Shown here piece by piece: positions 42,912 to 52,943 of a stretch of DNA of 64,000 bases. A program made the position numbers and the translations under genes. Where the stretch lies: assembly GCF_001887355.1 (NCBI RefSeq), contig NZ_MPIN01000007.1:270888-334887 (forward strand). The letters are read 5' to 3'. Source of the DNA: Cystobacter ferrugineus (GTDB lineage: Bacteria; Myxococcota; Myxococcia; Myxococcales; Myxococcaceae). How positions within the stretch are numbered: position 1 is the first letter of the stretch; each line of letters begins with the position of its first letter. Below the pieces are notes generated by a model, which saw only the letters and a program-made list of their open reading frames with translations, was not told the origin of the DNA and searched no databases.

Positions 42912-43044
42912 AGGGTGCGCCAAGTTACCCGGAGGGGGACACCCCGCAAGCTCGCTCTGGAGGCATCGTTGAGTAGCGAAACTGTGCCCTCCTGGCGGGC
43001 GCTCGTGGCTTCCCACGGGGCAGCCGTGCTATGTCTTCCATGCG

Positions 43045-43929
43045 ATGGCTGGCGACGAAACCCGAGTAACCAAGATCTCCGCGATCAAGGATCTGGCGAG
43101 CACGGTCGATGCGGAATGCTGCATCGTGCAGATTCACGGGCCGGAGCTGGGCAAGAAGTACACGCTCCTGGAACACGAATTCACCATAGGACGTGAGGAG
43201 GGCAACCACATCGTGGTGGACCTCGACAACGTCTCGCGCCGGCATGCGCGCATCATCCGCATGCAGGGGCGGATGTTCGTGCAGGACCTGGGCTCCACCA
43301 ACGGCACCTACCTCAACGACCAGGAGGTGACGCAGGAGACCCCGCTGCGCAGCGGCGATCTCATCAAGGTGGGGGGCTCCATCTTCAAGTTCCTCACCGG
43401 TGACAACGTGGAGCTGCAGTACCACGAGACCATCTACACGCTCACCATCCAGGACGGCCTCACCGGCATCAACAACAAGCGCTACTTCCTGGAGTACCTG
43501 GAGCGCGAGATGGGCCGGTGCCACCGCTACGGGCGCCCCCTGACGCTGATGCTCTTCGACATCGATTTCTTCAAGAAAATCAACGATGTCCACGGGCACC
43601 TGGCGGGGGACTACGTGCTGCGCGAGCTGTCGCAGACGCTCAAGCGGCTGGTGCGCAAGGAGCAGTGCTTCGCGCGCTACGGCGGCGAGGAGTTCGCGGT
43701 CGTCATCCCCGAGGACGGCGGCGACAAGGCGCGCATCTTCGCGGAGAAGATCCGCCACACCATCGAGAACAAGCAGTTCGTCTTCGAGAACCAGGAGATT
43801 CCCGTCACCCTGTCCCTGGGCGTGGCCGACATGACGCCCGACATGGTGGAGCCGCTCCAGTTCATCAAGGTCGCCGACGCCAACCTCTACAAGGCCAAGA
43901 AGACGGGCCGCAACCGCGTGGTCGGCTAG
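43045..43929 (+). CDS. FHA-GGDEF diguanylate cyclase
   Basis: 294 aa. The FHA domain (~40-115) has IGREEGNHIVVD, VSRRHARI and DLGSTNGTYLN, which bind phosphothreonine. The GGDEF domain (~135-294) has DGLTGINNKRYF, FDIDFFKKIND and an active RYGGEEFAVVIPE. It is predicted to make cyclic di-GMP under control of a Ser/Thr kinase pathway, a layout common in myxobacteria. There is no clear RxxD inhibitory site four residues before GGEEF. Confidence 0.92.
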   Translation: MAGDETRVTKISAIKDLASTVDAECCIVQIHGPELGKKYTLLEHEFTIGREEGNHIVVDLDNVSRRHARIIRMQGRMFVQDLGSTNGTYLNDQEVTQETPLRSGDLIKVGGSIFKFLTGDNVELQYHETIYTLTIQDGLTGINNKRYFLEYLEREMGRCHRYGRPLTLMLFDIDFFKKINDVHGHLAGDYVLRELSQTLKRLVRKEQCFARYGGEEFAVVIPEDGGDKARIFAEKIRHTIENKQFVFENQEIPVTLSLGVADMTPDMVEPLQFIKVADANLYKAKKTGRNRVVG

Positions 43930-43930
43930 C

Positions 43931-43973
43931 CACCCCAGGCTCCCTCCCCCTTGAAGGAGGGGAGGGTGGGGTG
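43931..43973. terminator. Hairpin between convergent GGDEF and epimerase genes
   Basis: CACCCC (43931-43936) pairs with GGGGTG (43968-43973), and inside CCCTCCCC pairs with GGGGAGGG around TTGAA. The pattern resembles the CCCTCCCC..GGGGAGGG intergenic palindromes often dispersed in high-GC genomes. It may act as a terminator. Confidence 0.5.
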
Positions 43974-43981
43974 AAAGGGAC

Positions 43982-45010
43982 TCAGGTCCCTTCGCGCAGC
44001 TCGGCCAGCCGGCCCTTGGTGCCCGGCAGGTGGCCCGGGGCCATGCGCGTGTAGAGGTACTTCACGGTGTCGTGGAGCGTCTCGTGGACGTCGCGGGCGT
44101 GGAAGCCCAGCTCGCGCTCGGCCTTGGCGCTGTCCAGCCAGAACCAGTGCTCGCCGATGTCCACCTCCTGGGGATCCAGGGTGGGCTTCGTGCCGCGCCA
44201 CTTCGCCACCTGCTCGAGCAGCCTGGCGCCCAGCACATTCATCCGCGGGGGCAGCTTTAGCCGGGGGGCGGGCACGCCGGTGAGGCGCTCGAGGCGCTGG
44301 AAGAAGTCCCACATGGACAGGTTCACGCCCATGAGGTGGCGCCCGTACACCTCGCCGCGGGTGAGCGCGTTGACGAAGGCGTCCGCCAGGTCGCGCACGT
44401 CCACGAAGGAGATGCCGCCACCGGGCATGGCGGGAATCTCCCCCTGGAGGAACTTGAGCACCGTCCACGTGGACGACAGCCGGTCATCCCCCGGCCCCAT
44501 GAGGAGGCTCGGGTTGAGCACCACGAGGGGAATGGCGTGCTGGCGGCAGAACTCCAGCGTGAGCTTCTCCTCGTAGATTTTCGACAGGTAGTAGGGCCAG
44601 CGGCCCACCACCTCGATGGGGTAGTCGTCCTCCTCGGTGCGCACGCGCTCCTCCTTGGACACGGCGATGGTGCCCGAGGTGGAGGCGAGGATGATGCGCC
44701 GCAGGCCCGCCTCGCGCACGTCGTGGAGCAGCGCGCGCGTGCTGTCCACGTGCAGCTCGTACATGCGCCGCGCGTCCTTGTCCTGGAAGGAGACGAGCCC
44801 CGCCAGGTGGTAGAGCGCCTGCACGCCGTCGAGCGCCCGGCGCACGGCCTCCCGGTCCTTCAAGTCCCCGGGGATGTACTCCACCGCCTCGAAGCCGGGG
44901 CCCTTGGGGCGCGAGCGGCCGATGACGCGCACCTCGTGGCCGGCGGCCACCAGCCGGGGCACCAGGTGCGAGCCCAAAAAGCCCGTGCCTCCGGTGACGA
45001 GCAGCTTCAC
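43982..45010 (-). CDS. NAD-dependent epimerase/dehydratase of the ether-lipid cluster
   Basis: 342 aa with a GTG start that overlaps the elbD stop as GTGA; AAAGGAG lies upstream. The Rossmann motif VTGGTGFLGSHL is followed by LYHLAGLVS, STSGT and the active-site YYLSKIYEEKLTL (YxxxK). It belongs to the extended SDR group with 3-beta-HSD and HpnA-like members. It is translationally coupled to elbD, so it probably reduces or modifies a lipid intermediate in the same pathway. The precise substrate is unknown. Confidence 0.85.
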   Translation of the reverse strand: MKLLVTGGTGFLGSHLVPRLVAAGHEVRVIGRSRPKGPGFEAVEYIPGDLKDREAVRRALDGVQALYHLAGLVSFQDKDARRMYELHVDSTRALLHDVREAGLRRIILASTSGTIAVSKEERVRTEEDDYPIEVVGRWPYYLSKIYEEKLTLEFCRQHAIPLVVLNPSLLMGPGDDRLSSTWTVLKFLQGEIPAMPGGGISFVDVRDLADAFVNALTRGEVYGRHLMGVNLSMWDFFQRLERLTGVPAPRLKLPPRMNVLGARLLEQVAKWRGTKPTLDPQEVDIGEHWFWLDSAKAERELGFHARDVHETLHDTVKYLYTRMAPGHLPGTKGRLAELREGT

Positions 45011-48000
45011 GAGTCACTCCTTTCCGAGGACAGGGCGCGGCGCTGGTCCTCCACCGTCGCCGAGTCGTCGAAGCTGAGCACCCGGCCCGCGGCGAGTGCC
45101 CGGATGGCGTCCTCGGCGAGGCGGGTGGCGTAGCGGTAGCTCTCCGAGCGCGACATGCCGTGCGTCTTGGCGCGCAGCATCTCGTGCGTGAGCACGGGGC
45201 CGATGTGGCCCTCCAGCTCGCGCGACTTGGGGAGGATCCTCCCCTTGGGCAGGGCCTCGTAGGCGCCCTTGATGTAGATGGGCAGCACGTCCACGTTGTA
45301 GGTGAGCGACAGGTAGCCGAGCGTGGGCTTGAACTCGAGCAGCTCTCCCGTCACCGAGCGCGTGCCCTCGGGGAAGATGAGCAGGTTGTAGCCCTGCTGC
45401 AGGGCGCTGCCGGCCATGCGCAGCGACTCGCGCAGCGAGCCGTGCCGGTCCATGGGGATGAGGTCCGTGAAGTTCTCGAAGTACGCGCGCTTGAGGGGCG
45501 TGTCGAAGAAGTAGTCGCGCGCGGCGATGGTGGTGAGCCGCTGGCCCTGCTCGCCGAGCACCAGCTTGACGAGCCCCATGTCCAGGTGGCTCGTGTGGTT
45601 GGCGATGACGAGGAAGTTGCGGTTCTGGGGGATGAAGGGCTTGCCCGTCACCTTCACGTCGAACAGGCCACCGAAGATGGCCTGCTGGCCGAGCCGCACC
45701 ACCTGCCGGCCCAGGGTGACGAGGGGCTCGGGGACGGGAATCTCCACCTCCTCGCTCTTCTGGACCTCGCGGGAGATGTCCTTGGCGCGCGTCTCCACGC
45801 CAGGCTTGCGGCCGCTGGTGAGCACGAGCTTGCGCAGGTCCTCCACCGTCTGCACGTGCGTGAGATCATTCGCGGAGGGCAGGGGCACCCCCGCCTGCTC
45901 CAGGGCCACGGACAGCTCGGTGAGCATGAGCGAGTCCACGCCCAGGTCCCCACTCAGGTGGGCCTCGGGGCGGATGTCGGCGAGGGGCCGGTTCACCACC
46001 TCGGCGAGCAGCGGGTAGAGCCAGTCGGCCACGCCGCCGGTGCCCGCGTGCTGCACGCGCTCGCGCGCCTTGTCTCCAGAGGCGACGAGCCGATCCAGTT
46101 TCTTGAGCTCCTCCACCACCTGCTTGCGCTTGACCTTGCGCGAGGACGTGCGCGGCAGCTCCACGTCCGTGAAGCGCAGCACCTTCACCCGGCGGTAGAA
46201 GGGCATCTCGTGGCCCTTCTTGCGGAAGTGCTCCTCCAGCTCGCGCCGCACCTCCTCGCGCGGCCGCTCCTGGTAGTCCGGCACGCACAGGCAGGCGACC
46301 TTCTCGCCGCCGGCCTCGTCCGGGAGCCCCACGATGGACAGCTCCTTGATGTGCGGGTGGTCGCCGTACACCTCCTCGAGCTCGTCCGGGTACACGTTCT
46401 TCCCGTTGGCGTCGATGATGACGTCCTTCTTGCGACCCACCAGGTACAGCCGGCCCTCGGCGTCGATCCGGCCCAGGTCTCCGGTGTACAGCCAGCCCTC
46501 CTTGAGGACGGCGTCGGTGGACTCCTTGTCGCCGAAGTAGCCGGCCATGACGCTCGGGCCGCGGGCGATCACCTCGCCGATGCCCTCGTTGTCCGGCTCG
46601 AGGATGCGCAGCTCGATGCCCGGCAGCGCCTTGCCCACCGTGCCCGGCAGGCGCTTGTTGACGTTCGTCTCGGACACCGTGAGCACGGGGGCGGCCTCGG
46701 TGAGGCCATAGCCCTCGATGATGTTGAAGCCGAGCTGGTGGAAGGCCTTGTGCACGTCATCCGGCAGCGCCGAGCCGCCGGACACGAGGAACTTGATCTT
46801 CCCGCCGAACTTGCGGTGCACGGGCCAGAAGAGCAGCTTGCCCAGGTTGAGGCTGCTGCGGTTGCGCAGCTCGCCGTGGGTGGCCATGAGCGTCTTGATG
46901 GCCTGCTCCACCAGGGGCGGGCGGCTGGCCATCTCCTGCGTCACCTTGCGGTGCAGGAGCTGCCAGAGCGCGGGCACGCCAATCATGGCCGACACGCGGC
47001 CCGTCTCGAACACCTCGCCGAGTTTGTCCGACGTCAGCTCGTCGATGTACGTCACCTCGGCGCCGCGCGAGAAGGGCGTGAGGAAGCCGGCGGAGAACTC
47101 GAAGGTGTGGTGCAGGGGCAGCACGGAGAGCACCCCGTCGCCCACGCCGATGGCGAACGCGCCCGCCAGCTTCGCGATGAGCGAGGCGAAGTTGCGGTGG
47201 GTGAGCATCACGCCCTTGGGCGTGCCGGTGGTGCCCGAGGTGAAGATGAGGCTGGCCACGTCGTCCGCGGCGGCCGTGCGGCGCACCGGACCGATGCTGT
47301 CCGGGTACTGGGGATCTCCACTCATCGCCTCGGCGAGGCTGGCCACGCGCGTGGACAGGCCCGCCTGGGCGAGCAGCTCGGCGAGGTTCGGCATCTCCGC
47401 GGCCGTCTCCTCGGAGAGCAGCAGCACCCGGGCCTCGGAGCGGCGGGCGATGTTCACCACCTCGGACTCGTTGAGGCTCGAGTCCACGGGCACCGCGGTG
47501 CCGCCCGCGCGGAGAATCCCGAAGTAGGAGATGGGCCACTCGGGCCGGTTCTCCGACAGGAGCATCACGCGCTCGTTGCGCTTGACGCCCTCCTTCATCA
47601 GGAAGCTGCCCACGCGGTTGGCGTAGCGGTTGACCTCGCCGTAGGTGAAGCGCTCTTCCTTCTCGTCCGCCGCGAAGCGGAAGGCGACGCGGTGGCGCCA
47701 CGCGTTGACGCTCGCCTCCAGCATCTCCAGCAGGTCGCGGTGGGCGGGGATGACGGTGCGCCGCTTCGTCTCCTCCTCGAGCCCCGGGAACACCCACTTC
47801 TCCAGGCCGGGCAGGTGGGTGTCGAGGAAGTAGACGCGCCAGTCGATGGCCTCGGGGGCCCAGGGGATGCGGGCCCGATCACTCGGCGCCATGTGCGCGT
47901 AGACCGAGCGCGTGTTGTCGCAGCGGAAGACGTAGCGGTTGTCGTAGAGGAAGGGCATGAACAGATCGATGAGCCCCATGAGGCCCTCGCCCTGTTCCTC

Positions 48001-49416
48001 CACCTCGGTGAGCGCCTCGCGCGCGCGCTCCATGACGGCCTGCACCTTGGGGGCTCCCCAGGCGGGCTTCACCTCGTCGATGACCTGGCGCAGCATGCGC
48101 GCGCCCTTGACGAACATGGGGGCGCTGAAGTTCTCGAAGACGAAGCGGCTGGCCGGCATGGGCTCGATGCGCGAGCGCAGCTCGTTCATCAGCGCACTGC
48201 CCGTCTCCTTGTTGCGGTAGTAGCGGCGGCGGTAGAGGCCCACCAGCTCGATGGAGCGGCTCGCGTAGAACGGATTCACGTCGCCACTGGACAGGTGGTA
48301 GACGCGCCGCTCCTCCACCTTCATGGAGTGGGCGGTGATGCCGATGGTGGCGCCGGCCACGTGGTCCACCGGGATGATGTCCAGGATGGCCTTGTCCCCG
48401 GCGGGGATGTTGCGCTGGCCCTTGATGCCGGCGAAGGCGAGCGGCGCCGAGGTGGTGAAGCCCTCGTTCCACCCGGGGAAGGGGAAGTGCTGGGCGGACT
48501 CGACGATGGAGGGCCGGACGATGGCGTAGCGCAGGCCGGGGGTGCTGGCCATGACCTGCTCGCCCAGGCTCTTGGTGTACGTGTACGTGTTGGGCCAGCC
48601 CCAGTGGCGTGCCCGGTCCATGCCCGCGCGCACCAGCTCGCCGGACAGCCACAGCTTGCGCTCACGGCCCACGGCCAGCCGCAGCGTCTTCTCGTCGCTC
48701 GCGTCGCGGCCCTCCTGCTCCAGCCGCTCCAGGGCCTTCTTGCGGAAGAGGGACGTGAGGGCCTTGTCGTCGGCCTGCTCGCGCAGCCGGGCCACGATCT
48801 TGTCCGCGTCCGCCAGCTCCTGCTCCAGGCTGAAGTCGCGGCCGTCCAGCTCGTCCTGGCGGGGGAAGTAGCCCACCACGTCCTCGTCCTCGAAGACGAG
48901 CCCGCTGCGGTTGCCCGCCACGAAGGCCGTGGACATGTGCACCAGCGGCACCTTCCACTTGAGCGCCAGCTCCACGGTGTTCTTCACGCCGTGGGTGTTG
49001 ACGTTGAGTCCCACCTCCAGCGAGGGGTTGAAGGACACCAGGCCCGCGCAGTTGATGATGGCGTGCACCTGGCCCACGAGCGCATCGGCCTGCTCGGGCG
49101 TCAGGCCCATGAGCGGATCGGTGATGTCACCGTCGAGCACCTGCACCTTGCGGCGCAGGAACTCGAGCGCGCCCTCGTCGCCGTGCGCGTCGCGCAGCGG
49201 CTGGAAGGGCTCGCTGGTGGCCACCTTGTCGAAGAAGCGCCGCTCGGCGGACGGGGCGCTGCCCTTGCGCACGAGCACGTAGAGCTTGTCGAGCTGCTCG
49301 CCGTAGCGCGACAGGAGCATGGACAGGGTGACCTTGCCCACGAAGCCGGTGGAGCCCGAGAACAGCAGGCGCTTGCCGGTGAAGACCTCGGTGACGTTCA
49401 GCTCGGGGGTACTCAT
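45007..49416 (-). CDS. elbD: ElbD-like multidomain ether-lipid synthesis enzyme
   Basis: 1469 aa with four domains. Residues 1-540 are a fatty acyl-CoA reductase: GSTGFVG (21-27) and YTYTK (278-282). Residues ~570-1105 are an AMP-forming acyl ligase with the P-loop FTSGTTGTPKG (725-735), YGLTEA and WLYTGDLG. Residues ~1130-1200 are an acyl carrier domain, LGVDSLM, with Ser1162 as phosphopantetheine site. Residues ~1240-1440 are a PlsC-like acyltransferase with NHTSHLD (His1274, Asp1279) and EGTR (1350-1353). This order is that of ElbD, reported for alkyl-ether lipid formation and fruiting-body development in Myxococcus xanthus. All motifs are intact. Confidence 0.9.
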   Translation of the reverse strand: MSTPELNVTEVFTGKRLLFSGSTGFVGKVTLSMLLSRYGEQLDKLYVLVRKGSAPSAERRFFDKVATSEPFQPLRDAHGDEGALEFLRRKVQVLDGDITDPLMGLTPEQADALVGQVHAIINCAGLVSFNPSLEVGLNVNTHGVKNTVELALKWKVPLVHMSTAFVAGNRSGLVFEDEDVVGYFPRQDELDGRDFSLEQELADADKIVARLREQADDKALTSLFRKKALERLEQEGRDASDEKTLRLAVGRERKLWLSGELVRAGMDRARHWGWPNTYTYTKSLGEQVMASTPGLRYAIVRPSIVESAQHFPFPGWNEGFTTSAPLAFAGIKGQRNIPAGDKAILDIIPVDHVAGATIGITAHSMKVEERRVYHLSSGDVNPFYASRSIELVGLYRRRYYRNKETGSALMNELRSRIEPMPASRFVFENFSAPMFVKGARMLRQVIDEVKPAWGAPKVQAVMERAREALTEVEEQGEGLMGLIDLFMPFLYDNRYVFRCDNTRSVYAHMAPSDRARIPWAPEAIDWRVYFLDTHLPGLEKWVFPGLEEETKRRTVIPAHRDLLEMLEASVNAWRHRVAFRFAADEKEERFTYGEVNRYANRVGSFLMKEGVKRNERVMLLSENRPEWPISYFGILRAGGTAVPVDSSLNESEVVNIARRSEARVLLLSEETAAEMPNLAELLAQAGLSTRVASLAEAMSGDPQYPDSIGPVRRTAAADDVASLIFTSGTTGTPKGVMLTHRNFASLIAKLAGAFAIGVGDGVLSVLPLHHTFEFSAGFLTPFSRGAEVTYIDELTSDKLGEVFETGRVSAMIGVPALWQLLHRKVTQEMASRPPLVEQAIKTLMATHGELRNRSSLNLGKLLFWPVHRKFGGKIKFLVSGGSALPDDVHKAFHQLGFNIIEGYGLTEAAPVLTVSETNVNKRLPGTVGKALPGIELRILEPDNEGIGEVIARGPSVMAGYFGDKESTDAVLKEGWLYTGDLGRIDAEGRLYLVGRKKDVIIDANGKNVYPDELEEVYGDHPHIKELSIVGLPDEAGGEKVACLCVPDYQERPREEVRRELEEHFRKKGHEMPFYRRVKVLRFTDVELPRTSSRKVKRKQVVEELKKLDRLVASGDKARERVQHAGTGGVADWLYPLLAEVVNRPLADIRPEAHLSGDLGVDSLMLTELSVALEQAGVPLPSANDLTHVQTVEDLRKLVLTSGRKPGVETRAKDISREVQKSEEVEIPVPEPLVTLGRQVVRLGQQAIFGGLFDVKVTGKPFIPQNRNFLVIANHTSHLDMGLVKLVLGEQGQRLTTIAARDYFFDTPLKRAYFENFTDLIPMDRHGSLRESLRMAGSALQQGYNLLIFPEGTRSVTGELLEFKPTLGYLSLTYNVDVLPIYIKGAYEALPKGRILPKSRELEGHIGPVLTHEMLRAKTHGMSRSESYRYATRLAEDAIRALAAGRVLSFDDSATVEDQRRALSSERSDS

Positions 49417-49440
49417 CGTGTGGACAATCCCGGAGGGGGC

Positions 49441-51054
49441 TTATTTCACGTCGACCATGACGGTGGGGGCGATGCGCAGCAGGCTGATGCTGGCCGAGCG
49501 GCCCATGAAGCCGCGCGCCTCCTCGATGGCCTCGGTGAGGGTGTCGGTGCGATCCCAGCCGAGCAGCGCCGGGACGTGGTTGTTCTCCGCGCCCGCGACG
49601 ATGACCTTGCCCGCGTGCTGGCGGCCGTTCTCGCCCCAGTACCACATGTAGAGCGGGTGCACGCCGTGGTAGGCGTTGCCCTTGCGGTACAGGTGCACGT
49701 AGCTGGGGTTCTCGGCGAACTCGCGCTCGTACTTCTTCTCGATCTCCACCGCGTCGCGCGTCTCGGGCAGCACGCGGTTGAAGAACTCGATGTAGCTGGG
49801 GTGCTGCACCGGATCGAACTCGTCGAAGGCCGGGTGGGTGAGGATGATGACGCCGCCCTTCTTCACCAGCGGCACGCCGCGGTTCAGGTTGAAGAAGTAG
49901 CCCAGCCCCATCACCTGCACGAGCAGCGGGTTGAGGATGGAGTTGACGCTGTAGGGCGAGATGAAGGGGATGGGGAAGATGACGATGTCGCTCTGCCCCT
50001 GCACCGGCACCACGTACTGCTGCCAGCTCTTCTCCAAAATCTTCTGGTGCGTGGGCTCGGTGGCGCCGGCGAACACGCCCGTCACGTCGTAGGGGGCGGG
50101 CACGGAGTTGAGGATCGTGCGGGCCGCGGCGCGCGGCACCTTCGACAGCGCGTAGCGCATGGCGTGGAACTTCAGCCGGTCGCCCTCGGTGTAGTCCTCC
50201 TCGCGCTTGTGGAGGAAGTCGGTGGCCGGGCCGAACATGCGGTTGTTGAGCACCGACTCGATGTGGAAGACCTTGAGGTGCTTGTCGATCGCCTTGCCGA
50301 TGCGCTCGTTGCGCCGGTACAGCTCGCTCTTCTTGGGCTCCATGTAGCTGTCGGAGCCGCGGATGGTCTGCGGGTTGTGGTGCGCGCGCAGGCTCGCGTA
50401 GTTGGCCAGGCCCGTGCCCATGGACTTGTGCCCGCCGTTCATGGGCACGAAGTTCACGTTGACGTAGACGGTGAGGTCGCTCTCGGCCACGCGCCGGTTG
50501 ACGGCCACCACGTGCGAGCCGCAGGGGCTGCGCTCCAGCTCCGTGATGCCGTCGGGGTCCTCGGCGTCGTGATTGTAGTAGCGGTCCGGGTAGTAGGCGT
50601 CGAAGATCTTCTGGCCCACCATGCGCCGCATCTCGCCCTCCGTCATGCGGCGGTGCAGGGCGTTGGCGATGATGAGGTGGATGTCGTCCACGCCCGAGTC
50701 CGCGCACAGCTCCAGGACCACTTCCAGGATGGACTGGCGCACGTCGGGCGTGGCCATGGGCGGCAGCGGCACGGAGATGTCGTCGATGACGCAGGTGAGC
50801 CGCATGCCCGGGCGCAAGAGCGCGTGCAGGGGCTCCATGCCCTCGGGGTGGTTGATGGCCCAGCGGATGGCGGCCTTCACGTTGGGCACGCCCGCCAGGG
50901 GCGGACGGGGGAAGATGACCCGGGTGCCCACGGGCAGGTCCTCGAGCAGGAAGTTCTCGCCGCTGAAGAGCGCCCGGGGAGGGCTGCCCTTCTCGGTGAT
51001 GACGACCTGACTTTCCTCGTCGTAGAGCTTCTGGAGCGTCTTGAGGGGGCGCAT
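49441..51054 (-). CDS. LarA-like (DUF2088) protein of the ether-lipid cluster
   Basis: 537 aa from MRPLKTLQKL. CVIDDISVPLPP, IIANALHRRMTEGEM and NGGHKSMGTGL correspond to conserved blocks of nickel-pincer lactate racemase (LarA): the His in NALHR and the Lys in GGHKS. A cofactor-dependent redox or racemase-like role is therefore possible. The C-terminal half (from ~300) is specific and has HPLYMWYWGE. It lies between the HAD gene (17 bp upstream) and elbD (24 bp downstream). The substrate is unknown. Confidence 0.78.
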   Translation of the reverse strand: MRPLKTLQKLYDEESQVVITEKGSPPRALFSGENFLLEDLPVGTRVIFPRPPLAGVPNVKAAIRWAINHPEGMEPLHALLRPGMRLTCVIDDISVPLPPMATPDVRQSILEVVLELCADSGVDDIHLIIANALHRRMTEGEMRRMVGQKIFDAYYPDRYYNHDAEDPDGITELERSPCGSHVVAVNRRVAESDLTVYVNVNFVPMNGGHKSMGTGLANYASLRAHHNPQTIRGSDSYMEPKKSELYRRNERIGKAIDKHLKVFHIESVLNNRMFGPATDFLHKREEDYTEGDRLKFHAMRYALSKVPRAAARTILNSVPAPYDVTGVFAGATEPTHQKILEKSWQQYVVPVQGQSDIVIFPIPFISPYSVNSILNPLLVQVMGLGYFFNLNRGVPLVKKGGVIILTHPAFDEFDPVQHPSYIEFFNRVLPETRDAVEIEKKYEREFAENPSYVHLYRKGNAYHGVHPLYMWYWGENGRQHAGKVIVAGAENNHVPALLGWDRTDTLTEAIEEARGFMGRSASISLLRIAPTVMVDVK

Positions 51055-51071
51055 GGGGGCGGAGGCTTTCG

Positions 51072-51737
51072 TTACTTGAGGTCCAGGATGGGCCAGTTGT
51101 AGGCCCGGGCGATGGAGCGCAGACGCATGTCCGGGTTGACGGCGGTGGGCCGCCCCACCACGGCGAGCATGGCGTAGTCGGAGGAGCTGTCGGAGTAGCC
51201 ATGGCACTGGTCGAGCGCCAGGCCCTCGCGGACACAATAGGAGCGGATGGCGTTGGCCTTGTTCGCCCCCTCGATGATGGGAGGGATGACCTTTCCGGTC
51301 GCCTTGCCCCCCACGAACTGCATCTTGTTGGCGATGAGATCGTCGGCGCCCAGGTGCCGCACCAGGGGCCTCATGCTGAAGTCCAGCGCGCCCGTGACGA
51401 GCACGATGCGGCAGCCGGCCCGGCGCGCCTGGTCGATGAGGTCACGCGTCTGCTCGTAGAGGGCGGGCTTGAGGACGTCCTCGAACATGTCCTCGGCGAT
51501 GGAGATGAGTCGATCCTCGGACAGTCCGGCGTAGTAGCGGTAGAAGAACTCGTTGAACTTCTTACGGTTCACCGCGTCCATGGCGGCGAACAGGGGGGCA
51601 CTGGCGGCCGTGGCCAGCGTCCTCCCGGCGATGCCCAGCAGGGAACCCCGGTTCATCGCGTAGTAGGCGTAGACGTGGACGACGTTGGTTTTCACCAACG
51701 TCCCGTCGACATCGTAGAAGGCGGCTTTCGCGGGCAT
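51072..51737 (-). CDS. HAD-IB family phosphatase
   Basis: 221 aa from MPAKAAFYDVDGTL; Asp9 and Asp11 are the nucleophile and acid. VTGALDFSMRPL supplies motif II and GYSDSSSDYAML motif III. The cap is helical, as in the SerB-like HAD-IB subfamily. It leads the four-gene run to elbD and the epimerase, so it may dephosphorylate a lipid intermediate. A TTG at 51741-51743 could add two residues. Confidence 0.85.
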   Translation of the reverse strand: MPAKAAFYDVDGTLVKTNVVHVYAYYAMNRGSLLGIAGRTLATAASAPLFAAMDAVNRKKFNEFFYRYYAGLSEDRLISIAEDMFEDVLKPALYEQTRDLIDQARRAGCRIVLVTGALDFSMRPLVRHLGADDLIANKMQFVGGKATGKVIPPIIEGANKANAIRSYCVREGLALDQCHGYSDSSSDYAMLAVVGRPTAVNPDMRLRSIARAYNWPILDLK

Positions 51738-51938
51738 GGGCAAGGCGGGCTTCCTGACACCGGAGTCTGGCGTGTGTCAACCGCGCTCCTCTGCCCGGAA
51801 TTCGTCGAATGGACCCCAGAAGCCCCGCGAGGCTCCCCATTCCGGCCGTCGAATGGCTCGGTTATCCCACATCCCGCGGACGCGGCTTTCGAAGCCGCTT
51901 GGAAGGCGAGAGGACGGCCCGTTCCTCGGGGGGGCGCG

Positions 51939-52919
51939 TCACAGCCAGCCGTGCTGCCTGTACCAGAGGGCGCTGCGGCGGATGGTGTCGGCCGGGTCCC
52001 TCGTGGCGCGAAAACCCAGGAGCCGCTCCGCCTTGGCGCTCGAACACGTCCAGGCGGGCGCGAGCAGTTGGCGCGCGAACTTGCGGTTGAGGGGTAGGGG
52101 ACGGCCCGTCAGTTGCGCCACCCCATCCGCCAGGGTGGCCAGGGTGCTCAGGACGACGGGGGGCACGTTCACGCTCCGGGGTCGGACGCCCAGGGCCTCG
52201 GCGGCGAGGTCCTGGATGCGCTCCAGGGTGAAGGGGTGGGGGTGGCCCACGAAGAAGGTCTGCCCGAGGGCCTCGTCCCGCTCGGCCACCACCTGGAGCA
52301 GGTCCACCACGTCCTCCACGTCCACCAGGGTCAGGGGCCGGTCGCCGCCGCCCAGGCGCAGCTTCAGCCCCCGCGCGACCAGCCGGAAGAGCAGCAGGTT
52401 CTCCCGGTCCCGGGGCCCCACGATGCGCGGGGGCCGGACCACCGTCACCGGCAGCCGGTCCGCGTAGGAGAAGGCGATACGCTCCGCCTCGGCCTTGCTC
52501 TCTCCATAGGCATCCGTGGGGTACGCAACATCCTCCTCCACCCGGGGGCGCTCCGCGCTGCTCGGCCCCGAGGCCCCCAGCGAGCCCACCAGCACCAGCC
52601 GGGGCCGGTGCCCCGCGGCCACCAGGGCCTCGCACAACAGCCGGGTCCCCTCGGCATTGACCCGCAGGAAGTCCTCCCGGGTGGCCGCCCGGCGCACGCC
52701 CGCCAGATGGAAAACGACCTCCTGGCCCTCCACCGCGCGCGCCAGTCCCGGAGCGTGGAGCACGTCTCCTTCCGCTCGGGTGTACTCCACCCCGGCGAGC
52801 CCCGAGACGTCGCTGCCCGGGCGCAACAGGCATGTTGCACGGTGGCCCCGGCCGGCGAGCGCTCGCACCAGGGCCGAGCCCAGAAAACCATTCGCTCCAG
52901 TGACGAGGATCCGGCTCAT
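51939..52919 (-). CDS. NAD-dependent epimerase/dehydratase family protein
   Basis: 326 aa from MSRILVTGANGFLGSAL. It has VFHLAGVRRA, SLGASGPSS and the active-site YGESKAEAERI (YxxxK), then VVRPPRIVGP. Extended SDR; probably acts on a sugar or steroid-like alcohol. It lies 201 bp upstream of the HAD gene on the same strand; the gap suggests a separate transcript, but the functional class is the same as the epimerase at 43982. Confidence 0.83.
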   Translation of the reverse strand: MSRILVTGANGFLGSALVRALAGRGHRATCLLRPGSDVSGLAGVEYTRAEGDVLHAPGLARAVEGQEVVFHLAGVRRAATREDFLRVNAEGTRLLCEALVAAGHRPRLVLVGSLGASGPSSAERPRVEEDVAYPTDAYGESKAEAERIAFSYADRLPVTVVRPPRIVGPRDRENLLLFRLVARGLKLRLGGGDRPLTLVDVEDVVDLLQVVAERDEALGQTFFVGHPHPFTLERIQDLAAEALGVRPRSVNVPPVVLSTLATLADGVAQLTGRPLPLNRKFARQLLAPAWTCSSAKAERLLGFRATRDPADTIRRSALWYRQHGWL

Positions 52920-52943
52920 GTCGATGTCATTGCAGAAAACACT

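Noticed and set aside
45160..51102. Nearly 6-kb plus-strand open frame opposite elbD and the LarA-like gene
   Set aside because: Composition is that of an antisense shadow and it lacks any recognisable domain.
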